Notes under the pieces: model-generated | Database searches by the model: none | What the model saw: only the letters and a program-made list of their open reading frames with translations | Told to the model about the DNA's origin: nothing | Origin: JAAYYM01 sp964638005 | GTDB taxonomy: Bacteria; Bacillota; Clostridia; Lachnospirales; Lachnospiraceae | NCBI GenBank assembly: GCA_964638005.1 | Contig: CAZWXS010000040.1 | Coordinates: 1 to 20,725, forward strand | Reading direction: 5' to 3' | DNA length: 20,725 nucleotides | Program-made: the position numbers and the translations under genes | Shown: positions 12,082 to 19,476 of the stretch, in pieces | How the letters are laid out: each line of letters begins with the position of its first letter | Numbering within the stretch: position 1 is the stretch's first letter

Positions 12082-14865
12082 CTATTTCTTATGCTGCTGA
12101 TGCTTCTTTCGATCTCTCAGAGCCTGCTGCCTCTTCTTCATAACCACTGTCACACCGACTGCTATGATTACGATTGAAAGTACGAGAATGATCAGAAGCA
12201 TCCATAATGCTTTGTCTTCCTTCTGATTGCTCTTTACCTTAACATCCTCACTGCCATTCACCGTAGCTTCACTGTATTTCTCATCGCTGACAACGATTAC
12301 GTAAGAAGACGCGTGGGTCATTCCGAAGCTTGTACTGCCTGTTGTGTCAATCTCACAGGAATCAATGAATTCCATCGGCTGTCCTGTTCCCTTATAACAA
12401 AACAGATTTGCATATTTACCGGCATTAGCCTTATCTACCATCATTGTGAGCGTTGCCCTGAATCCAAGGGGACCCTCATATTCTACCTCAAACTGTTTAG
12501 CTACAGTGCCGTTTGCCGCTACGGTTGCGATAGCTTCCTCCGGAATACTGTTCGTGTCTTCCACCACTCCCAGATTGACATCGGTTACATCCGACGATAT
12601 CGCACTGCCCGGTATCGTCCATACAATATTATCGCTCATGCCGATCACAAGTTCGGAGCCTGCTGCCTTGACTGCCTGTAGTACGGCTGCCGGCACTTCT
12701 GTTGATCCATTCATTTTGACCACTACCGGATCTGCCGTAACCGACTGTTCTATCGCTGTCCATCCTGCCACACCGCCATTTTCCACAAGGCTCGGCTCAT
12801 CGGCTGCTGGTACCATCGCTTCTTCCTTGGTTGCTTCCTGTGCCTCTTCTGCCTCTTGGATCTTCTCCGTTAATTCTTCCTGTGTCAACTCATCCGTCGG
12901 CTTTGCATCTTCTTTCTGTTTGTCTGCATCGGTGGTTTTATTTGTATTTGTATTCACCGTAGCTGTCGGCGTCGGTGCAGGGATCGGTTTAAGCGGAGTG
13001 ACCGGAACCGGCGCTGCCATCGCATTGATATCTACCTCGACCGGATCACTCGGAAGGGTCGTATAAGCCCCTCTGGTCCTCACATAATAAACCCCCGCCG
13101 GAAGCGCTACCGATGTGGCTGTTACCGCTGTCCATGTACCGCCTTTTGGTCCATACTCCATATTACTCTGCAATCCGTTGATTGCTCCCGGCAGAGTCGG
13201 CGATGCACTGACGGCGGATATACCTGACGGCGGATTTGCCTTACTGATAGAAATGGTCTGTACATCCGAATCAGAGGTTGTCGATCCGTTACCCGGTCTG
13301 ACGATCTTGATTCCTTTCTCCTTATTCACCTGTCCGTCATGCAGCTGTACATGATCATAATCCTTTGCATAGGTCCAATTGCTGCCTCCGTCCAAAGAAT
13401 ACTTCGTTCCGAGAATATCCGACAGCACCATGATCTGTGCGTTGAAATCTGCTCCCGGTGTATGCTCCTTTGGCAGAACAGTCGGATGATAAGCCCCTAT
13501 ATTGACGCCAACTGAATCACTTGCAATCGTCAGCCCCGTCGCCCGAACACGTACCTGATAACTTCCCGGTGCCAGATTGGTCACCGCATTGCTTCCTATA
13601 TCGATCCAGGATGCCGCACTGTTTAATTTGTACTGCATACTCGTATCAACATTGATAATCTTTCCGCTGTTTCCCGTATCCGTTGGTGCGACTCCCTGCA
13701 CATGATTCGGCGTATTGGCCTTATGTATCACGATCGTCTGGACATCCGAATCCGTTGTAGTGCTTCCATTGCCCTTCTTAACAATCTGAATCCCGTGTGC
13801 CAATGCATTTGCTGCATCCTCACCGGACAAGGTTTTGCTGGTCGGAGAACCGTCTGCAATATGCGTCCATGTCACACCGTCAAAGCAGTATTCCATATTG
13901 ACACTCATATTACTAAGCACCATACTCGCTGCATCAAATACCGCATTCGGCATCGGCTCCTTCTGACTCTTAAACGGATTGACCGTTACCTGCACCGCTT
14001 CGGAATAAAATTGATTTCCCGCCGATGCCACTCTTACATAATAAGACCCCGGCTGCACCTCTACCGAACTTCCGCTGATGGGTTTATAAGGTGCTCCTAA
14101 GAGAAGTGCATCTGCATATTCCATCGTAGCATCCACACCATTGATCGTGCCATTACCGCCCACGGAAGTCGGATCTGTCGCGTAGATTCCGTTAGGCTTT
14201 GTCGCCTGACCAATGTTAATATCCTGTATCTGAGAGTCCGAGGAAAGAGAACCATCCTCTGCCTGATACATCACAGAAAGTGTACCTCCGGGTGCCAGAG
14301 AATATCTCGTTGAGGAGATGTCTACCGGATTTGCCTTCGTCCCTGCACTCCATGTAATACCGTTATCAACAGAATAAGCCAATGCATAACCAAGAGAATT
14401 GGTGAGTGTATAATTTGCCAGATTTACTGACTCTTGAGGGATTGGCAGCTGCTGTACCACCGGTCCCGGTCCGAAGATTGGAAATGTCGGATTCTCCACA
14501 CCTGCTCCGCTCCCGATTTCCGGTCCGTCTGCAATTGAATCCAGTATGCCGTCTCCTGTCGTATCCACATGTCCTGCATGAGGATCAGGTAATCCATCTC
14601 CGTTTGTATCCGCAAGCAGCGCATTGGTATCAGGAATCCCATCACCGTCCGTATCTGTTACCGGCGTTTCTGCAATTCCGTCTCCATCCGCATCAATATA
14701 ATCGACTACTCCGTCTCCGTTGATATCCACGGCATCCAAAACACCGTCTCCGTTCATATCATAATTGTCCTGTTCTCCCGTATCCGCGAACGTCGGCACG
14801 CAGATTGAAGTTACGATCATTGCTGCTGCAAGACATGATGCAAATATTCTCTTGAACCTTCTCAT
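12082..14865 (-). CDS. Large membrane-anchored surface protein with calcium loops
   Basis: The 927-residue product has a signal peptide (MRRFKRIFASC, then a hydrophobic core, likely cleaved after FA near residue 27). Residues 36-110 carry six DxDGDG-type loops, such as DMNGDGVLD and DTDGDGIPD, like thrombospondin type 3 or dockerin calcium sites. Residues about 145-615 hold three diverged modules of roughly 150 residues. Each combines a Y/W-rich strand (YSVDNGITW, YCFDGVTW, YSLDGGSNW), SDSxxQxIxI, a linker, and YYVRV/YQVRVRA. Then come a Pro/Thr linker (617-645), an acidic helical stretch (646-690), a globular domain (about 700-860), a membrane helix (886-909) and a basic tail. No LPxTG is present. 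GAGGAG lies 8 bases before the ATG. Ligand and role are unknown; adhesion or carbohydrate binding is a guess. Confidence 0.88.
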   Translation of the reverse strand: MRRFKRIFASCLAAAMIVTSICVPTFADTGEQDNYDMNGDGVLDAVDINGDGVVDYIDADGDGIAETPVTDTDGDGIPDTNALLADTNGDGLPDPHAGHVDTTGDGILDSIADGPEIGSGAGVENPTFPIFGPGPVVQQLPIPQESVNLANYTLTNSLGYALAYSVDNGITWSAGTKANPVDISSTRYSLAPGGTLSVMYQAEDGSLSSDSQIQDINIGQATKPNGIYATDPTSVGGNGTINGVDATMEYADALLLGAPYKPISGSSVEVQPGSYYVRVASAGNQFYSEAVQVTVNPFKSQKEPMPNAVFDAASMVLSNMSVNMEYCFDGVTWTHIADGSPTSKTLSGEDAANALAHGIQIVKKGNGSTTTDSDVQTIVIHKANTPNHVQGVAPTDTGNSGKIINVDTSMQYKLNSAASWIDIGSNAVTNLAPGSYQVRVRATGLTIASDSVGVNIGAYHPTVLPKEHTPGADFNAQIMVLSDILGTKYSLDGGSNWTYAKDYDHVQLHDGQVNKEKGIKIVRPGNGSTTSDSDVQTISISKANPPSGISAVSASPTLPGAINGLQSNMEYGPKGGTWTAVTATSVALPAGVYYVRTRGAYTTLPSDPVEVDINAMAAPVPVTPLKPIPAPTPTATVNTNTNKTTDADKQKEDAKPTDELTQEELTEKIQEAEEAQEATKEEAMVPAADEPSLVENGGVAGWTAIEQSVTADPVVVKMNGSTEVPAAVLQAVKAAGSELVIGMSDNIVWTIPGSAISSDVTDVNLGVVEDTNSIPEEAIATVAANGTVAKQFEVEYEGPLGFRATLTMMVDKANAGKYANLFCYKGTGQPMEFIDSCEIDTTGSTSFGMTHASSYVIVVSDEKYSEATVNGSEDVKVKSNQKEDKALWMLLIILVLSIVIIAVGVTVVMKKRQQALRDRKKHQQHKK

Positions 14866-14963
14866 ACGTCTGTCTCCTCTCGGTTTTATCTGTGTATAAA
14901 ATCATTTCGCATATCAATCATAGATCCGGCAAAGCCTCGAAAACCTTTTGCTTTATTGCTTTT

Positions 14964-14992
14964 ATTATAACATGAATCCCCCTGCTGCACAA
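14964..14992 (-). promoter_or_regulatory. Promoter of the surface-protein gene
   Basis: On the minus strand TATAAT (14969-14964) is preceded by TGT, an extended -10, with TTGTGC (14992-14987) 17 bases upstream. Initiation near 14957 gives a leader of about 90 bases. In that leader GGTTTT could pair with AAAACC just ahead of the ribosome-binding site. Confidence 0.65.
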
Positions 14993-15028
14993 TGTAATGG
15001 CTCTCTGTCAGGTCATCGGAACGCAACA

Positions 15029-15061
15029 AGCAGCACCGAAGTTCAAAACTTCTGTGCTGCT
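15029..15061 (-). terminator. Probable terminator after lysC
   Basis: AGCAGCAC-C-GAAGTT and AACTTC-T-GTGCTGCT form a 14-bp stem with one mismatch and a 3-base loop, 30 bases after the lysC stop. The minus-strand tail CTTGTTGCGTT is only moderately T-rich, so efficiency is uncertain. Confidence 0.65.
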
Positions 15062-15091
15062 TTCAATATTCTTGCTATATCTGCTTTTGAA

Positions 15092-15568
15092 TCAGTCTTC
15101 TAACTCAAATGCATCATGAATTGCATTCATGGCTTTCTCTACTTCCGTCTCATCGATCAATACCGTAACTCTGATCTCTGATGTAGATATCATATTGATG
15201 TTGATATTTGCATTGTAGAGACATTCAAACATCTTTGCTGCAACGCCCGGATTGCTCATCATACCTGCGCCTACGATAGAAACCTTGGCAACAGCTGTCT
15301 TGCATTTAATCTCCTGAGCCGTCAGACGCTCTTTATTCTCCTCTAATACCTTCATTGCTTCGTCCGTTGCATCGCCCGGAATCGTAAAGGAAATATCTTT
15401 TGAATTGTCACGACCGATGGACTGCAGGATCATGTCCACATTGATATTTGCCTTTGCGAGTGCATCAAACATCCTAAATGCGACACCCGGCTTGTCACTG
15501 AGTCCTATCACTGAAATTCTCGTTACATTCTTATCGGCTGCTACGCCGCTCACTAACATTCTCTCCAC
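15092..15568 (-). CDS. Possible LysC beta subunit from an internal GTG start
   Basis: In frame within lysC, codon 245 is GTG and is preceded at 8 bases by a perfect AAGGAGG (15583-15577). An ATG three codons later would be an alternative at 17 bases. Translation here gives 158 residues containing only the two ACT domains. Bacillus subtilis aspartokinase II is known to be made as alpha and beta subunits from such an in-frame internal start in the same part of the gene. Expression here is inferred from the site alone. Confidence 0.55.
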   Translation of the reverse strand: MERMLVSGVAADKNVTRISVIGLSDKPGVAFRMFDALAKANINVDMILQSIGRDNSKDISFTIPGDATDEAMKVLEENKERLTAQEIKCKTAVAKVSIVGAGMMSNPGVAAKMFECLYNANININMISTSEIRVTVLIDETEVEKAMNAIHDAFELED

Positions 15569-16300
15569 TTTTACTACCTCCTTAACAACGGTTCCTTCCG
15601 CCTCTGTCAGACTTGAACGTACAACCAGCTGTACGCCGTATTTTTTTGCTAATTCTACCGAACGATTGTGCAGTACACCTGCTCCGAGCGTTGCAAGATC
15701 CAGCATCTCATCATAGGTGATTTCCTTCATCTTCCTTGCTTTCTTGACGATTCTCGGATCTGCGGTATAGACACCGTCCACATCTGTAAATATCTCGCAG
15801 GAATCTGCATGTAGTGATGCTGCAAGTGCTACTGCCGTCGTATCAGATCCGCCACGTCCGAGCGTTGTAAAATCATCATACTTATTAACACCCTGGAATC
15901 CTGTTACGACAACGATCTTTCTCTGATCAAGTTCATGACGGATGCGTTCTGTATCGATTCTCTTGAGCCGCGCATTTCCGTATGCACTCGTTGTATGCAT
16001 TGCCACCTGATATGCATTCAGGGATACCGCCGGTACACCGAGTGCATTCAGAGCCATAGCCATCAGAGCCACTGAGGTCTGCTCTCCTGTTGTCAATAAC
16101 ATATCCATCTCTCTTTTGGAAGGACTGTCGCTGATATCCCTGGCCATGTCAATCAGCACATCTGTCTGCTTTCCCATCGCCGAGAGGACAACAACGACAT
16201 CTTTGCCTTCTTTGTAATCCTTAATGCAGCGATTTGCTACATTGTAGATCCTCTCCTTGTTAGCAACGGATGTTCCGCCGAATTTCTTTACTACTAACAT
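15092..16300 (-). CDS. lysC: Aspartate kinase
   Basis: This enzyme phosphorylates aspartate, the committing step to lysine, threonine and methionine. The 402-residue product has the kinase motif KKFGGTSVAN (5-14), TTGEQTS (70-76), GRGGSDTTA (148-156) and FTDVDGVYTADPR (171-183). Two C-terminal ACT domains follow (about 260-330 and 335-400), so feedback inhibition by lysine and/or threonine is expected. The ATG at 16300 follows AGGAGG at 7 bases and overlaps the end of the upstream ApgM-like gene by 7 bases. A strong internal start (GTG at 15568) may give a second, regulatory subunit. It is the last gene of the hom-ApgM-lysC cluster. Confidence 0.96.
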   Translation of the reverse strand: MLVVKKFGGTSVANKERIYNVANRCIKDYKEGKDVVVVLSAMGKQTDVLIDMARDISDSPSKREMDMLLTTGEQTSVALMAMALNALGVPAVSLNAYQVAMHTTSAYGNARLKRIDTERIRHELDQRKIVVVTGFQGVNKYDDFTTLGRGGSDTTAVALAASLHADSCEIFTDVDGVYTADPRIVKKARKMKEITYDEMLDLATLGAGVLHNRSVELAKKYGVQLVVRSSLTEAEGTVVKEVVKVERMLVSGVAADKNVTRISVIGLSDKPGVAFRMFDALAKANINVDMILQSIGRDNSKDISFTIPGDATDEAMKVLEENKERLTAQEIKCKTAVAKVSIVGAGMMSNPGVAAKMFECLYNANININMISTSEIRVTVLIDETEVEKAMNAIHDAFELED

Positions 16301-17508
16301 AATTTCTCCTCCTCTAAAAACTTTCCCATCATCTTATGGCCTTCTGCTATATAATTTCCGGATGCTTTTGCTTCCTTCTCATTATAGTGCCATTGCTCCT
16401 TCATCTGCTTACGACTGTCATACAGCATATATGGAACAGGTTCACTTGAATGTGTCCTGATGCGGATCGGTGTCGGATGATCCGGCAGGATCAACATACG
16501 ATATTCCTCTCCGGAAGCATCCATTGCTTCCTGCACAGGCTTGATGATGCGTTCGTCCAGATATTCGATTGACTGGACCTTGCGCTCGACACTTCCCTGG
16601 TGCCCCATCTCATCCGGAGCCTCTACATGAATATATACAAAATCATATCCATCCTGCAAAAGTGCCTTCACTGCTGCATCTGCCTTGCCTTGATAATTGG
16701 TATGGAGGCCTCCGTTGGCACCGTCCACATGGATTACTCCCATGCCGGCTCCGACAGCGATACCTTTGAGCAGATCGACTGCAGATATCATGGCTCCTCT
16801 TTTTTCATATTTATCCACAAACGGAGAAAGCATCGGCTTTGTTCCTGCTCCCCAGAACCAACAGCAATTTGCCGGATTAAGCCCCTGTCTTTTCCGCTCC
16901 AGATTGATCGGGTGATCCTTCAATATTTCATAGCTCTTTTTCATCATGGAGAGAAATGCTTCATTGTCCGGCAAATACGGCCCTATGACCCTGCCCAGGA
17001 TATCATGCGGCTGACTCAGTTCCTCTAACTGCCCATTGTTCCAGATCATACAATGACGGTAACTTGTTCCCACATAAAACTTGAATGTTTCATTCTCCAA
17101 TACCTTGCGAATCGCCTCCACCAGCACTGCACAATCCTCGGTACTGATTTCACTCGAACTGTGATCGATAATCGTCTTTTCTTCAAATATATCCTCTTCA
17201 TCCGAAAGTGTGACTATATTGCAGCGAAGTGCAATGTCCGTATCCTTCATTGGTACTCCGATACTGAGTGCCTCCAATGGAGATCTGCCGGAATAATATT
17301 TCTGCGGGTCGTACCCTAATACAGAGAGATTTGCCGTGTCGGAACCCGGCTTCATTCCTTTGGGAATGGTATGCAAAAGACCGATTTCCGACTTTGCCGC
17401 CAGCGCATCCATCGTTGGCGTCTGTGCATACTGAAGTGGTGTCATCTGACCCAATTCTTCTATGGGCTCATCTGCCATGCCATCTCCCAAAACCACTACA
17501 TATTTCAT
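16294..17508 (-). CDS. ApgM-type phosphomutase-fold enzyme, proposed homoserine kinase
   Basis: The 404-residue product belongs to the alkaline phosphatase superfamily, in the archaeal cofactor-independent phosphoglycerate mutase group. Visible metal and catalytic motifs are GDGMAD (D9), GSDTAN (S56), EAPDEMGHQG (D299, H303) and LPDHPTP (D343, H344). Annotation by homology alone would say phosphoglycerate mutase. A subgroup of this family has been proposed to act as homoserine kinase. Here the gene lies between hom and lysC, exactly where thrB would be expected, so I favour phosphorylation of homoserine in threonine synthesis. AAGGAG lies 9 bases before the ATG. It is 53 bases after hom and overlaps lysC by 7 bases. 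Confidence 0.82.
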   Translation of the reverse strand: MKYVVVLGDGMADEPIEELGQMTPLQYAQTPTMDALAAKSEIGLLHTIPKGMKPGSDTANLSVLGYDPQKYYSGRSPLEALSIGVPMKDTDIALRCNIVTLSDEEDIFEEKTIIDHSSSEISTEDCAVLVEAIRKVLENETFKFYVGTSYRHCMIWNNGQLEELSQPHDILGRVIGPYLPDNEAFLSMMKKSYEILKDHPINLERKRQGLNPANCCWFWGAGTKPMLSPFVDKYEKRGAMISAVDLLKGIAVGAGMGVIHVDGANGGLHTNYQGKADAAVKALLQDGYDFVYIHVEAPDEMGHQGSVERKVQSIEYLDERIIKPVQEAMDASGEEYRMLILPDHPTPIRIRTHSSEPVPYMLYDSRKQMKEQWHYNEKEAKASGNYIAEGHKMMGKFLEEEKLC

Positions 17509-17536
17509 TTTTCATTGCTCCTTTTTATAACAGCTT

Positions 17537-17552
17537 AAACACCACGGTGTTT
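17537..17552. repeat. Short palindrome between hom and the ApgM-like gene
   Basis: AAACAC and GTGTTT flank CACG, 9 bases after the hom stop and 28 bases before the next start. No oligo-T follows, so it is unlikely to terminate. It could affect mRNA processing or coupling. Confidence 0.4.
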
Positions 17553-17561
17553 GAATCCTCA

Positions 17562-18779
17562 CTAACCCTCGACACGTATCATGGATATAATGCCGGTAAA
17601 TCTCTCCGCCGCTTCATGATACTGTTTCTCTGTCATAACCTGTGTCATGAAGCCGAATTCATCCTTCGTATCATCCAATGTCACAAGCTCTACCGTTCCA
17701 AATGCCGCTTCTATTGCCGAAAGCATCGCTTCAGGATTGCCCTGCATACGTACAAAAAATCTGAGCTTTGCATTTTCTATGCTGGTCAGTTCCAGCTTCT
17801 TGCTGCTCCAGAAAGACATCACATTCCTCTTCAAGTGCTTGGTCGCATCTACCACATCCGCTACGACTGCGCTTGCCGTCGGCAGCTTACCTGCACCGCT
17901 TCCGTAAAACATCACATCACCGATTACATTTCCATTTACAAAGATACCATTAAATACATCGTTGACGCTAAACAGCGGATGAGACTTTGCAATCATAAAG
18001 GGGGCTACCATGGCGTAGAAATTGTCTCCGTCACGTTTGCTGTCAGCAAGCAGTTTGATTGCCATACCTAACTTCTTCGCATACTGAATATCCTTAGAAG
18101 TAATCTTGGAAATACCCTCTGTATAAATATCCTCATAATCTACATGATTGCCGAATGCCAGAGAAGACAATATAGCGATTTTACGGCAAGCATCATAACC
18201 CTCAATGTCTGCTTCCGGATTTCGCTCTGCGTAGCCGAATTCCTGTGCCTTCTTTAACGCATCCTCAAACTCCCAGCCCTCGTCTGTCATCTTGCTGAGG
18301 ATGTAATTGGTTGTTCCGTTCAAAATACCTGTAATCTCATGAATCTCATCAGCCGTCAATGAAGAATTCAGAGGACGAATGATCGGAATACCGCCGCCTA
18401 CACTGGCTTCAAACAGAAAATTGATATTCTTGTCTCGCGCAATCTGTAACAATTCAGGACCGTATTTGGCTACAAGTTCCTTATTGGAAGTACACACACT
18501 CTTTCCTGCCTCCAATGCCTGCTTTACAAAGGTGTATGCCGGATTGACTCCGCCCATAACTTCAACTACAATCTTGATTTCGTCATCCTTTAAGATGGTG
18601 TCAAAATCATGTACAACCTTTTCCTGAATCGGGTCTCCCGGAAAATCCCTCAAATCAAGTACATACTTGATGTTAATGTCCTCGCCCGCCTTTTTATTGA
18701 TGCTGCTCGAATTGGTATTGATAACTTCTACCACTCCCGAGCCTACTGTTCCGTATCCTAGTACTGCTATGTTGATCAT
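17562..18779 (-). CDS. hom: Homoserine dehydrogenase
   Basis: This enzyme reduces aspartate semialdehyde to homoserine with NAD(P)H, the branch to threonine and methionine. The 405-residue product has the Rossmann motif GYGTVGSGV (8-16), TSNKELVA (97-104), the substrate-site region GILNGTTNYIL (151-161), and DIEGYDACRKIAIL with the probable catalytic lysine K200. A C-terminal ACT domain (about 320-405, with NPEAMLSAIEAAF earlier in it) suggests threonine feedback. AAGGGG lies 7 bases before the ATG. It follows the ACT-domain regulator by 68 bases and leads into the ApgM-like gene and lysC. Confidence 0.96.
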   Translation of the reverse strand: MINIAVLGYGTVGSGVVEVINTNSSSINKKAGEDINIKYVLDLRDFPGDPIQEKVVHDFDTILKDDEIKIVVEVMGGVNPAYTFVKQALEAGKSVCTSNKELVAKYGPELLQIARDKNINFLFEASVGGGIPIIRPLNSSLTADEIHEITGILNGTTNYILSKMTDEGWEFEDALKKAQEFGYAERNPEADIEGYDACRKIAILSSLAFGNHVDYEDIYTEGISKITSKDIQYAKKLGMAIKLLADSKRDGDNFYAMVAPFMIAKSHPLFSVNDVFNGIFVNGNVIGDVMFYGSGAGKLPTASAVVADVVDATKHLKRNVMSFWSSKKLELTSIENAKLRFFVRMQGNPEAMLSAIEAAFGTVELVTLDDTKDEFGFMTQVMTEKQYHEAAERFTGIISMIRVEG

Positions 18780-18847
18780 GTCTGTTCCCCTTTTCTTCTC
18801 TATTTTCTCACCGAAGCATACTGCCTTCCGCTTACTCTCTTTTTTGC

Positions 18848-19291
18848 TTACTCTCTTGCAAGAATCTTGACGTAATGTACACCATCCTGCCGTTCCATGC
18901 TTGCTACCATCTTTGAAATATCTCCTGTTGTCGGCAGTACCTGTACGCTGATGCTGAGCGATGCAACCGCATTGATCGAAATACTCTGGTGTATCGTAAG
19001 GATATTAGCTCCAAAGGCTGCTACGATCTTCAATACATCTGCCAACAATCCCGGCTTATCCTCCATCTGGAAGGTTAGGGTAATCGTCTTTCCCTGTGCA
19101 TTGTCATGAAACTGAAATACATCATCTTTATATTTATAGAAAGAACTCCTGCTGATGCCGACCTTATCGGTTGCCTCCTGTACGGTCAATACCTTCTCGG
19201 TATCCAACAGATTTTTGGCCTCTACCACCTTGAGCAATACCTCCGGCAAAGCCTTCTGTTTTACGATAAAATACCCATTTTCATCTGTCAT
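18848..19291 (-). CDS. ACT domain protein of the PheB type
   Basis: The 147-residue product has the length and layout of the PheB/UPF0735 group. A short N-terminal part is followed by a helix-turn-helix-like segment TVQEATDKVGISRSSFYKYK (36-55) and an ACT domain (about 68-147) with DKPGLLADVLKIVA. The ACT fold usually binds amino acids, so this is probably an amino-acid-responsive regulator of the aspartate-family genes that follow. Direct regulation is not shown. GGAGGT lies 6 bases before the ATG. It is the first gene after the promoter at 19385-19413. The last 12 bases of its reading frame region are duplicated just after the stop. Confidence 0.88.
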   Translation of the reverse strand: MTDENGYFIVKQKALPEVLLKVVEAKNLLDTEKVLTVQEATDKVGISRSSFYKYKDDVFQFHDNAQGKTITLTFQMEDKPGLLADVLKIVAAFGANILTIHQSISINAVASLSISVQVLPTTGDISKMVASMERQDGVHYVKILARE

Positions 19292-19325
19292 AGCATCACC
19301 TCCCGCTCTTGTGTCCTTGTGTCAT

Positions 19326-19366
19326 GTACACTTGTTTTTGTTTGTCTTTCAGCAGCGTACACTTGT
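19326..19366 (-). repeat. Direct repeats in the leader of the ACT-domain gene
   Basis: ACAAGTGTAC occurs twice on the minus strand (19366-19357 and 19335-19326), 31 bases apart, about three helical turns. GAAAGACAA is also repeated nearby. A tandem GACACAAG pair follows at 19308-19323. All lie between the promoter and the start codon, so they could be an operator or an RNA regulatory site. Confidence 0.6.
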
Positions 19367-19384
19367 CTTTCACCGATGGATATG

Positions 19385-19413
19385 AGTTTACCATAGAGAA
19401 ATCAAAAAAGCAA
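19385..19413 (-). promoter_or_regulatory. Promoter of the ACT regulator-hom-lysC cluster
   Basis: On the minus strand TTGCTT (19413-19408) and TAAACT (19390-19385) are 17 bases apart, with TGG before the -10 forming an extended -10 element. Initiation near 19378 gives a leader of about 87 bases. Confidence 0.6.
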
Positions 19414-19444
19414 GGGTTAATTTACCTGATTCAATATGTTTTTT

Positions 19445-19476
19445 CAAAAAAACAGCAGATCAATTTGACCTGCTGT
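19445..19476 (-). terminator. Intrinsic terminator overlapping the prfB stop codon
   Basis: On the minus strand ACAGCAGGTCA and TGATCTGCTGT pair over 11 bases (one G-U) around AAT, followed by TTTTTTTG. The TGA stop of prfB (19462-19460) is in the 3' arm, and the 5' arm encodes its last residues. Confidence 0.92.

Noticed and set aside
14880..14957. Possible cyclic-di-GMP riboswitch in the surface-protein leader
   Set aside because: A GGCAAAGCC-like string occurs only on the opposite strand, and the required GACGCAAAGC and tetraloop-receptor elements are missing on the transcribed strand.
17268..18071. Open frame of 267 codons on the plus strand opposite hom
   Set aside because: It is antisense to conserved hom and ApgM-like coding sequence and has no family features.
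19292..19384. Lysine riboswitch or T-box ahead of the aspartate-family operon
   Set aside because: The leader is under 100 bases and holds neither the T-box sequence nor the conserved lysine aptamer blocks. Only short direct repeats are seen.
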